Notes under the pieces: generated by a model
Seen by the model: the letters and a program-made list of their open reading frames with translations, nothing else
What the model was told of the DNA's origin: nothing
The model's database searches: none
Shown here: in pieces, positions 1 through 5,351 of the stretch
How the letters are laid out: each line of letters begins with the position of its first letter
Numbering within the stretch: the first letter of the stretch is position 1
Source of the DNA: Gemmatimonadota bacterium
Lineage (GTDB): Bacteria > Gemmatimonadota > Gemmatimonadetes > Gemmatimonadales > GWC2-71-9
Assembly: GCA_016880225.1 (NCBI GenBank)
Contig: JAEHDT010000071.1
Span: 1-6,803 of the forward strand
DNA length: 6,803 nt
Direction of reading: 5' to 3'
Position numbers and translations under genes: made by a program

Positions 1-1
1 C

Positions 2-742
2 ATCACCCGTCGCACGCTGGTGTTTCCCGATCTGCCGCCCGGCCTCGACGGTCTCACTCTGCTGCACCTCTCCGACCTGCATGCCGGCGTCCATCTGGGT
101 GAGGACAAGATGCAGGAGATCGTGGCTCGGGCGAACGCGCTCAAGCCCGACCTGATCGTGCAGACGGGAGACATGATCGACATCTCGCAAGCCTACATCC
201 CGCCCTACGTGCGCGCCTTCCGCGAGCTGTCGGCGCCGCTCGGGGTGGTGACGGTCCTCGGCAACCACGACCGCTACACCGGCGAGCGGGAGGTCATCCG
301 CGGCTGCCTCGACGCGGGCCAGGTGTTCGTACAGAACGGCTGTCACGTGGTCGAGCGCAACGGGGCGGCGCTCGCCCTGCTGGGCATCGACGACCCGCAC
401 AACTGGACCGCGGACGATCCGCAGCCGCGCGACGTGGACGCGGCGCTTCGTGCCGCGCCCCCCGACGCATTCCACGTGCTGCTCGCGCACCGGCCCGGCG
501 CCTGGGATAGCGCCGCGCCCCGTCGCATTCCTCTCACGCTCGCGGGGCACATCCACGGCGGCCAGCTGTACGTACCGCTCGTCGGCTGGTCGGCCGGGAG
601 CCTCATCACCAAGTACGTCATGGGGCACTTCCAGCGGGGCACGAGCCAGCTGTACGTGAGCCGCGGCATCGGCGTGGTCGGCGTGCCGATCCGTGTGTTC
701 GCGCCGCCGGAAATCGAACTGTTCGTGCTGCGGCGTGGGTGA
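2..742 (+). CDS. YkuE-like calcineurin-type metallophosphoesterase, 5' end outside window
   Basis: This is probably a metal-dependent phosphoesterase of the YkuE-like group in the calcineurin superfamily; these use two metal ions to hydrolyse phosphoester bonds, and the physiological substrate is usually unknown. The metal-ligand blocks are in canonical order. Counting from the GTG at 20, they are SDLH (18-21), GDMID (50-54), GNHD (81-84), an LLAHRP block, then GHIHGGQ. The C-terminal LYVSRGIG and PPEIELF segments are also typical of the group. The frame stays open to the left edge and encodes ITRRTLVFPDLPPGLDG, which matches the family just before its first beta-strand. The GTG at 20 is therefore unlikely to be the true start, and an N-terminal signal or membrane anchor, common in this group, would lie upstream. 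The gene ends 7 bp from the convergent TetR gene. The fold is certain; the substrate is unknown. Confidence 0.9.
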   Translation: MTRRTLVFPDLPPGLDGLTLLHLSDLHAGVHLGEDKMQEIVARANALKPDLIVQTGDMIDISQAYIPPYVRAFRELSAPLGVVTVLGNHDRYTGEREVIRGCLDAGQVFVQNGCHVVERNGAALALLGIDDPHNWTADDPQPRDVDAALRAAPPDAFHVLLAHRPGAWDSAAPRRIPLTLAGHIHGGQLYVPLVGWSAGSLITKYVMGHFQRGTSQLYVSRGIGVVGVPIRVFAPPEIELFVLRRG

Positions 743-749
743 CGGGCGA

Positions 750-1328
750 TCAGCCGCGCGGGGCGGCAATCGCGTCCCACGCCCCGTCGAGCGCCAGCTT
801 GACCCCGGCGTGCGTTTCCGGCCATTCCTTGGCCGCCAGACGATCGATCACGAGCGTCACGACGCCGAGCCACACGCCGGCCCACACCTCCGCGGCCCCC
901 GGCTTGACGGACCCGTCGGCCTTGCCCTGCGCGATCAGACTCTCGAGGCTGAGTCGGAAATCGCGGGCGGCCTTGCGGCTCTCGTCGTCGAGCAGATCGT
1001 CGTGGCGCTGCACGAAGAACAGGCGCGCGACCGCCGGGTCGCGGGCGGCGCCCGCCACGAGCTCCCGGGCGAGCTCGGCGAGCTTCTCGCGCGGTCCCAC
1101 CTTCAGCGCGTCGGCGTCCTTCACGAGCTTCCCCGCCCAGCGAGCGGCGGCGCGGTACAGCTCGTTGAAGCAGTGCTGCTTGCTCGTGAAATGACGGTAG
1201 ATCGTCCCTTCCGCGACCCCGGCCTTCTTGGCGATCTGGGGCGTGGTGGTTTCGTGAAACCCCTGTGTGGTGAACAGCTCGAGCGCTGCGCGGACCAGAC
1301 GCTGGCGGGTAAGGTCGGCCTGGGTCAT
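750..1328 (-). CDS. TetR/AcrR-family transcriptional repressor
   Basis: This 192-residue protein has the usual length and layout of a TetR-family dimeric repressor, with an N-terminal DNA-binding domain and a helical ligand-binding C-terminal domain. Residues about 6-52 are textbook: RLVRAALELFTTQGF, then the helix-turn-helix around TPQIAKKAGVAEGTIYRHF (about 29-47), then SK. The rest is helical and variable, as expected, and gives no clue to the ligand. The ATG at 1328 places the HTH at the normal position. No Shine-Dalgarno sequence precedes it, but a TAGATT box lies 8 bp upstream, so a leaderless transcript is possible. The gene is divergent from the lysine-dehydrogenase-like gene at 1428 and convergent with the phosphoesterase gene. 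By the usual logic of divergent TetR genes, I infer control of itself and the dehydrogenase. Regulation of efflux or of unlinked genes cannot be excluded. Confidence 0.93.
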   Translation of the reverse strand: MTQADLTRQRLVRAALELFTTQGFHETTTPQIAKKAGVAEGTIYRHFTSKQHCFNELYRAAARWAGKLVKDADALKVGPREKLAELARELVAGAARDPAVARLFFVQRHDDLLDDESRKAARDFRLSLESLIAQGKADGSVKPGAAEVWAGVWLGVVTLVIDRLAAKEWPETHAGVKLALDGAWDAIAAPRG

Positions 1329-1336
1329 CGAGCGCG

Positions 1337-1384
1337 AATCTAACCAGCCACGGGGTTCCGCGGGTCACCCAGCCCCGCTAGCTT
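1337..1384. promoter_or_regulatory. Divergent promoter/operator region between tetR-like and dehydrogenase genes
   Basis: The 99-bp intergenic space contains the odd-centred perfect palindrome GGGTcACCC (1362-1370). On the minus strand a possible -10 TAGATT (1342-1337) lies 8 bp before the repressor ATG. On the plus strand a weak pair, TTCCGC (1356-1361) and TAGCTT (1379-1384) with 17-bp spacing, could drive the dehydrogenase. The palindrome would sit inside that spacer and near the repressor's own -35 region, which is a sensible operator position. The match is short and the promoter boxes are poor, so this is inference from layout. Confidence 0.35.
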
Positions 1385-1410
1385 TCCGCCGCCGCACCCC
1401 CTCACGAAGT

Positions 1411-1417
1411 CCGGAGG
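1411..1417 (+). promoter_or_regulatory. Shine-Dalgarno sequence of the dehydrogenase gene
   Basis: CCGGAGG lies 10 bases before the ATG at 1428. It supports that ATG as the start, which also places the Rossmann GxGxxG motif at residues 7-12, as expected. Confidence 0.7.
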
Positions 1418-1427
1418 CAATCGCGCA

Positions 1428-2561
1428 ATGCGCATGCTGGTTCTCGGCGCGGGCCTGCAAGGGTCCGCCTGCGCCTACGATCTGTTGCAGCAGCCCGGTG
1501 TCGCGCGGGTCACCATCGCCGACTTGAAGCCGGAGCGGATTCCGCCCTTCCTCAAGCCCCACGTCGGCAAGCGGCTCACACTGGTCAAGCTCGACGTGCA
1601 GGACGGCACGGCGCTGCGCGCGGCGATGGTCGGTCACGAGGCGGTGCAGAACGCGGCGCCGTATTATCTCAACGTCGAGATCTCCCGCGCCGCGGTCGAC
1701 ACCGGGCTGCACTGCGCCGACCTGGGCGGCAACACGGAGATCGTCTTCAAGCAGAAGAAGCTCGACGCCGAAGCGAAGCAGCACGGCGTCTCGGTGATTC
1801 CGGACTGCGGGCTGGCGCCCGGCATGGTGAACATCCTCGCGGCCGAGGGGATCCGGCGCGTGGCCGACGCCGAGGTCGTGAAGATCTACGTCGGCGGCCT
1901 GCCGCAGCACCCCGAGCCTCCGCTCAATTACCAGATCGTCTACTCGCTCGAGGGGGCGCTCGACTACTACACGACGCCCTCGTGGGTGCTGCGCGCCGGG
2001 AAGCCGTCGCGTGTGGACGCCCTTTCCGAGCTCGAGCATGTCGCGTTTCCGCCGCCCGTGGGAGAGCTCGAGGCGTTCCACACCGGCGGCGGCATCTCGA
2101 CGCTGCCCTGGGCGTACGAGGGCCGCCTTCGCACGATGGAATACAAGACGCTCCGCTATCCCGGCCACGTGGCCGTGATGCGGCCGATCCGTGAGCTCGG
2201 GCTCCTCGACCTCGCTCCGGTCAAGGTGAAAGGGAAGGAGATCGTGCCGCGCGACGTGTTCATCGCGACCGTGTCTCCCAAGCTCACCAAACCCGAGGGA
2301 CGCGATCTGGTGGCGCTGCGGGTCGAGGTGCGTGGGCGGAGCGGCAAGGGGGTGGCGTGGCAGCTGCTCGACTACGCCGACGAAGCGCACGGCATCAGCG
2401 CGATGATGCGAACGACCGGCTACTCGCTGGCCATCACCGGCTTGATGCAGGTGGACGGCCGCATCGCTGCCAAGGGTGTGCACACTCCCGACGAAGCCGT
2501 GCCGTTCGCCGACTACGTGGCCGAGCTGGCGAAGCGCGGCGTGGAGATCCGGGAGGTGTAG
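1428..2561 (+). CDS. Saccharopine dehydrogenase family oxidoreductase, probable L-lysine 6-dehydrogenase
   Basis: The 377-residue product has the saccharopine-dehydrogenase fold and closely resembles L-lysine 6-dehydrogenase. That enzyme oxidises the epsilon-amino group of lysine with NAD+, giving 2-aminoadipate semialdehyde (which cyclises to piperideine-6-carboxylate) and ammonia. The Rossmann motif GAGLQG is at 7-12, and Asp32 at the end of the second strand favours NAD over NADP. Family blocks remembered from lysine dehydrogenases are all present: DLGGN (98-102), PDCGLAPGMVNIL (125-137), VGGLPQHPEPPLNY (155-168), SLEGALDYYT (173-182), ALSELE (198-203), FHTGGGISTLP (217-227) and EYKTLRYPGH. 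The length is normal and the frame intact. The gene is cytosolic, stands alone, and is divergent from the TetR gene. No aminoadipate-semialdehyde dehydrogenase or lysine transporter is in the window, so the lysine role rests on sequence resemblance. Other amino-acid dehydrogenases of this fold remain possible. Confidence 0.85.
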   Translation: MRMLVLGAGLQGSACAYDLLQQPGVARVTIADLKPERIPPFLKPHVGKRLTLVKLDVQDGTALRAAMVGHEAVQNAAPYYLNVEISRAAVDTGLHCADLGGNTEIVFKQKKLDAEAKQHGVSVIPDCGLAPGMVNILAAEGIRRVADAEVVKIYVGGLPQHPEPPLNYQIVYSLEGALDYYTTPSWVLRAGKPSRVDALSELEHVAFPPPVGELEAFHTGGGISTLPWAYEGRLRTMEYKTLRYPGHVAVMRPIRELGLLDLAPVKVKGKEIVPRDVFIATVSPKLTKPEGRDLVALRVEVRGRSGKGVAWQLLDYADEAHGISAMMRTTGYSLAITGLMQVDGRIAAKGVHTPDEAVPFADYVAELAKRGVEIREV

Positions 2562-2573
2562 CCCGCCGGGCCC

Positions 2574-3747
2574 TCAATAGCTCCAGCTCGTCGCGAAGAG
2601 GAACTGTCCCCCCTCGCTGCCGCGTCCGTACCCGACCACGAGGAGCGAGTTGCGGAGCAGGCGCAGGGCAAGCTCACCACCGCCGCTCTGGTGCAGCCCT
2701 TTGGTCGTGAGGCGCAGCGCTTCTCCCGGGCCGAACACCCGGCCGGCGTCGTAGAACCCGACCAGCTTGAGCTCCATCGCGTCCCCGACGGCGCGCAGCG
2801 CGTAGCGTGCTTCCAGCCCGCCGATCAGCTTTCCGCGCCCCGTAAACCGGCCGTCGTAGTACCCCCGCAGCGAGCGGTAGCCGCCCACGGCCACGAACGG
2901 CAGCTCGCTCGACTCCATCTCCTCCTGCGGCGCGAGCGACGGGCTCCCGCCCATTCCCTCGGCGGCGAGGCGCCCGGCCAGCACCAGCCGCCCGATCGGC
3001 CGCAGCTGCACGCGCCCATCGGCTGTTGTCCGCGTGTATCCGTCGCCGCTCGCGAACAGGAGCTGGAGGAACGCGCCGCGATGCGGATCGACCTCGTTGT
3101 CCCGGGTGTCCACGACGACGCCCGCCCGGACGACCGCGTCGGTGAACGGCAGCGTGGCGGGGTCCACCGCCCCGGTGGCGAGGTCGGTACGGAACACGCT
3201 CGGGCCGGGGAGCGCGCGGAAGTCGGTGCGGGCGAGCGTTCCCCCCAGGAGCAGGCGCACCGGCCCGACCACGCGCCGCTGCAGCGTCGCGCGGGCCGTG
3301 AGGCGCGTGCGGCTCACGCGGTAGAAGTACGCCCCCGCCGTGTTGACGCTGTCGCGCGAGAACCGGGTGTCGTTCCCGAGGCCGTAGTAGCCGAGGCGGT
3401 TGTCGCGGGCGGCGGTGAGCGTCAGGCCGACGCGCCACCCCTCCCACCACGCCGGCGCCTCGGCGCTCACCATGACGCCGCGGCTCCCTTGCGTGCTCGC
3501 GCCGGCGTCGAGGCCGAGCGACGCCCGGTTCCGTTCGGGCCGCTCGACGAAGCCGAGCGGGCTGTAGCGTCCGAAGTGGACCGCGCCCCACAAGCCGCCC
3601 GCGGTGCTGTAGGCGACGTAGGGATAGAAGTTGGCGCGCCAGAACCGCTGTGCCGCGAGCGCGGGTGCGGCGCCGGCGACGAGCGCCAAGGCAGCGCTAA
3701 CGGCTCGCAGCGGGTCGCTCGTAGCGATGGGACAGGGCTTCGGGCAC
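2574..3747 (-). CDS. POTRA-less Omp85/BamA-type outer-membrane beta-barrel, 5' end apparently frameshifted
   Basis: This is an outer-membrane barrel of the Omp85 surface-antigen type. Counting residues from codon 3710, the DTRDNEVDPHRGAF block (about 201-214) and the VGGYRSLRGYY block (about 275-285, holding the RG motif of the conserved inward loop) are family hallmarks. Alternating beta-strands fill the rest, and the protein ends in SWSY, a C-terminal aromatic as in barrel sorting signals. There is no room for POTRA domains: a signal peptide (RAVSAALALVAGAAPALA, then AQ) leads straight to the barrel, as in the reported 'noNterm' Omp85 group. No ATG or GTG precedes the signal peptide closely in frame. 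A GTG at 3747 with a good Shine-Dalgarno sequence is one frame off; deleting one base between about 3700 and 3747 would join MPEALSHRYERP to it. In-frame alternatives are GTG 3824, upstream of the predicted transcript start, and CTG 3710. The frame is sound from 3710 to the stop. Substrate or partner is unknown. Confidence 0.85.
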
Positions 3748-3755
3748 TCGGGCGA

Positions 3756-3761
3756 CTCCCC
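3756..3761 (-). promoter_or_regulatory. Shine-Dalgarno sequence GGGGAG pointing to GTG 3747
   Basis: GGGGAG on the minus strand lies exactly 8 bases before a GTG at 3747-3745. This is the best ribosome-binding site near the barrel gene, yet the GTG frame ends at a TAG (3699-3697) after 16 codons. The barrel frame is offset by one base. Confidence 0.5.
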
Positions 3762-3780
3762 GATGAAGTGAGCGTGCGTA

Positions 3781-3808
3781 CGTTTACGCCGCGGGCGGGC
3801 GCTGTCAA
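3781..3808 (-). promoter_or_regulatory. Minus-strand promoter of the beta-barrel gene
   Basis: A perfect -35 TTGACA (3808-3803) is followed after 16 bp by TAAACG (3786-3781), which matches the -10 consensus at three of six positions. Transcription would begin near 3774, giving a leader of about 26 bases before the GTG at 3747 and containing the GGGGAG site. It would exclude the upstream in-frame GTG at 3824. Confidence 0.5.
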
Positions 3809-3809
3809 C

Positions 3810-3838
3810 TTGCTCCGCTCGCACGGGCCCCCTAACGT
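3810..3838 (+). promoter_or_regulatory. Plus-strand promoter of the four-gene operon
   Basis: TTGCTC (3810-3815) and TAACGT (3833-3838) are separated by 17 bp. Transcription would begin at about 3845, at the GTG start codon 3846, implying a leaderless message. No Shine-Dalgarno sequence precedes that GTG, which agrees. The -35 box is one base away from the -35 box of the opposite promoter, so the two would compete for polymerase. Each hexamer matches the consensus at only three positions. Confidence 0.4.
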
Positions 3839-3845
3839 TCCGACC

Positions 3846-4310
3846 GTGGACTTTGCGGATCCGCCGAGCCCGCGCGCGGTGGTACGCGGGATCCTGGGCA
3901 CCGCGCTCGGGCTCGCGAGCCTGGCGCTGGTCGTCCTGCTGATCAGCTTCCGGCACATCGAATGGCGGCTCGTCGCGCTGGTGCTGACGCTCTGGGCCGC
4001 GTGGAGCTTCTTCGATTCCCTGTTCGGCGCGTTGGTCGAGCCCCTCGGCCGGTTTCTGGGCGACGCGCTCACGGGCGGCGCGATGCCGGGCGGCACCACC
4101 ATCACCATCGAGCAGGAGACCGCCATGCTCGAGCGCCTGCTCGACGCGGATCCGCCCCCGCCGGCCCACCGGGGCGCGCTCGCGGGGATCCGCCTGGCGG
4201 AGATCTACCGCACCCACCAGCACGACGCCCTCAAGGCGGACCAGCTCATCGCGCGGCTGGTGGCGCGCTACCCCGACGCGCCCGAGCTCCAGTATGTCAG
4301 ACCCCGCTGA
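3846..4310 (+). CDS. Two-TM membrane protein with TPR-like C-terminal tail
   Basis: I do not recognise a named family for this 154-residue protein. Residues about 16-35 (ILGTALGLASLALVVLLISF) and 40-56 form two hydrophobic segments split by a short RHIEW loop, a hairpin in the inner membrane. A Gly/Pro-rich linker (about 77-84) leads to a helical tail. Residues about 108-143, with GIRLAEIYRTHQHDALKADQ and LIARLVARYPD, look like one tetratricopeptide-type helix pair, usually a protein-protein contact surface. The GTG at 3846 is chosen because it gives a compact membrane protein and sits just after a plausible promoter. The frame stays open far upstream, but that stretch reads Arg/Pro-rich and lies opposite the barrel gene, so it is shadow. 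The 3' end overlaps the glycosyltransferase gene by 17 bp, implying translational coupling. I infer that it could tether or recruit the glycosyltransferase to the membrane. Confidence 0.75.
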   Translation: MDFADPPSPRAVVRGILGTALGLASLALVVLLISFRHIEWRLVALVLTLWAAWSFFDSLFGALVEPLGRFLGDALTGGAMPGGTTITIEQETAMLERLLDADPPPPAHRGALAGIRLAEIYRTHQHDALKADQLIARLVARYPDAPELQYVRPR

Positions 4311-5016
4311 GCTCTCGCTCGTGGTCCCGGTGTACAACGAGCGCGAGAGCCTGCCACTTCTGGTCGAAGAGGTCGGACGGGCCCTGGCGGGGCGCCACTA
4401 CGAGATCGTGGCGGTGGACGACGGCTCGACCGACGGCTCGCTCGACGTGCTCAAGGACCTGAAGCGAGCCCACCCGGAGCTGCACATCGTCGCGTTCGCC
4501 GCGAATGCGGGACAGACCGCCGCGTTCGCGGCGGGGTTCGGCGCCGCGCGCGGCCGCGTGGTTGTGACGCTCGACGCGGACTTGCAAAACGACCCGGCGG
4601 ACATTCCCGCCCTCGTCGCCGAGCTCGAGCGGAGCGGCGCCGCCGCGGTGGCGGGGTACCGGGTGGATCGGCAGGACACGGGGTGGAAGCGGTTGCAGAG
4701 CCGCATCGCCAACGGCGTGCGCAATCGGCTGAACCGCGAAACCATCCGCGATACGGGCTGCTCTCTGAAGGCGTTCCGCGCGGAGGCGCTGCGAGCCCTG
4801 CCGCTGTTCAACGGGATGCATCGCTTCCTGCCGACGCTCGTACGGATGCACGGCGGGCGGGTCACCGAGGTACCGGTGCGGCACCGGCCGCGTCGCTTCG
4901 GCACGACCAAGTACGGAATGTGGAACCGCGTATTCCGCGCGTTCGCCGACGCCCTGGCGGTGCGCTGGATGCAGCGCCGGGCGCTGCGCTACCGCGTGCG
5001 AGAGGAGCTGCCCTGA
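4294..5016 (+). CDS. Family 2 glycosyltransferase, DPM1-like (polyprenyl-phosphate sugar synthase type)
   Basis: This 240-residue GT-A enzyme resembles dolichyl-phosphate mannosyltransferase (DPM1) and bacterial polyprenyl-phosphate glycosyltransferases, which move a sugar from a nucleotide donor to a lipid phosphate on the cytoplasmic face of the membrane. Visible motifs are VVPVYNE (10-16), VDDGSTDGS (41-49), NAGQTAA (71-77), the metal-binding DAD of LDADLQNDP (93-101), GYR (121-123), DTGCSLKAFR (153-162) and RFGTTKYG (201-208). Unlike GtrB- or ArnC-type enzymes, it has no C-terminal pair of membrane helices and ends in a basic, Arg-rich tail. The upstream partner gene supplies two membrane helices, which could compensate. 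The ATG at 4294 overlaps the previous gene and has only a weak GAG behind it, which fits coupled translation. The stop overlaps the next start (TGATG). Donor sugar and acceptor lipid cannot be read from sequence. Confidence 0.9.
   Translation: MSDPAELSLVVPVYNERESLPLLVEEVGRALAGRHYEIVAVDDGSTDGSLDVLKDLKRAHPELHIVAFAANAGQTAAFAAGFGAARGRVVVTLDADLQNDPADIPALVAELERSGAAAVAGYRVDRQDTGWKRLQSRIANGVRNRLNRETIRDTGCSLKAFRAEALRALPLFNGMHRFLPTLVRMHGGRVTEVPVRHRPRRFGTTKYGMWNRVFRAFADALAVRWMQRRALRYRVREELP
5001..5007 (+). promoter_or_regulatory. Shine-Dalgarno sequence of the anti-sigma-like gene
   Basis: AGAGGAG lies inside the end of the glycosyltransferase gene, 8 bases before the ATG at 5016. It is the strongest ribosome-binding site in this operon and fixes the start of the next gene. 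Confidence 0.7.
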
Positions 5017-5351
5017 TGCACGACGACTGGGTGCGGCAGATCGATCTGGAGCTGGACGGCGAGCTCTCCCTCGCCGAGCGCGCCGGGCTGGCGCGCCACC
5101 TCGCCACGTGCCGCCATTGCGCTGAAGCGCGCGTGAGCCACCTCGAGATGCGGGTCGCCTTCGCGCGCTCCGCCGGGGACCCGCACGCGCGCACCGTCCC
5201 GCGCCCGCGGATCAGCGGCCGGACGCTCGCGCTGTGGATGGCGCTGAGCCTCGTCGTCGGCGCGGCGGCGGGCTGGCTCGGGCATGTCCGTTGGGGCGGG
5301 CCCGGCGGGGCTTCGCTCGAGGCGACGCGTGCGACCTTCGTGGCGCAATAG
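5016..5351 (+). CDS. Membrane-anchored zinc-binding anti-sigma factor-like protein
   Basis: This 111-residue protein has the layout of small ZAS-type (zf-HC2) anti-sigma factors. Residues 1-50 form a helical domain with His28-x3-Cys32-x2-Cys35 (ARHLATCRHCAEAR), the signature that binds zinc together with an upstream His or similar ligand, here possibly His2. Residues about 71-91 (LALWMALSLVVGAAAGWLGHV) are one membrane helix. Only about 20 residues follow, so the periplasmic part is tiny and unlikely to be a large sensor. Such proteins normally hold an ECF sigma factor inactive at the membrane. No sigma-factor gene is next to it: the neighbours are a glycosyltransferase and a secreted protein. 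It may regulate a sigma factor elsewhere, or be a zinc-finger membrane protein with another partner. The start overlaps the previous stop by one base and has a strong Shine-Dalgarno sequence. Confidence 0.8.
   Translation: MHDDWVRQIDLELDGELSLAERAGLARHLATCRHCAEARVSHLEMRVAFARSAGDPHARTVPRPRISGRTLALWMALSLVVGAAAGWLGHVRWGGPGGASLEATRATFVAQ
5319..5322 (+). promoter_or_regulatory. Shine-Dalgarno core deciding the GTG 5329 start
   Basis: GAGG lies 6 bases before the GTG at 5329. This favours GTG 5329 over the in-frame ATG at 5284, because the shorter product begins MRPSWRN and runs directly into a hydrophobic signal-peptide core. Confidence 0.5.

Noticed and set aside
343..1368. A 341-codon open frame on the minus strand across the phosphoesterase and TetR genes
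   Set aside because: Arg/Gly-rich shadow composition that spans two well-supported genes in other frames.
1365..2483. A 372-codon open frame on the minus strand opposite the dehydrogenase gene
   Set aside because: His/Arg/Val-rich composition without motifs, and the opposite frame encodes a clear, full-length enzyme.
2561..2571. Palindrome GCCCGcCGGGC between the dehydrogenase and barrel genes as a terminator
   Set aside because: The loop would be one base and there is no T-tract on either strand, so it is probably chance in GC-rich DNA.
2691..3845. Upstream extension of the two-TM protein frame to an ATG at 2691, giving 539 residues
   Set aside because: The extension is Arg/Ala/Glu-rich, lies fully opposite the barrel gene and lacks domains. 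Only the part from GTG 3846 looks like protein.
4096..4110. Repeated accaccatcacca stretch as a simple repeat or tag-like element
   Set aside because: It is in frame inside the two-TM protein gene, encoding Thr-Thr-Ile-Thr-Ile, and is too short to be a meaningful repeat.
3748..4337. Upstream extension of the barrel frame to an ATG at 4337
   Set aside because: It would run through the promoter region and the opposite membrane-protein gene, and it would bury the signal peptide behind about 210 charged residues.
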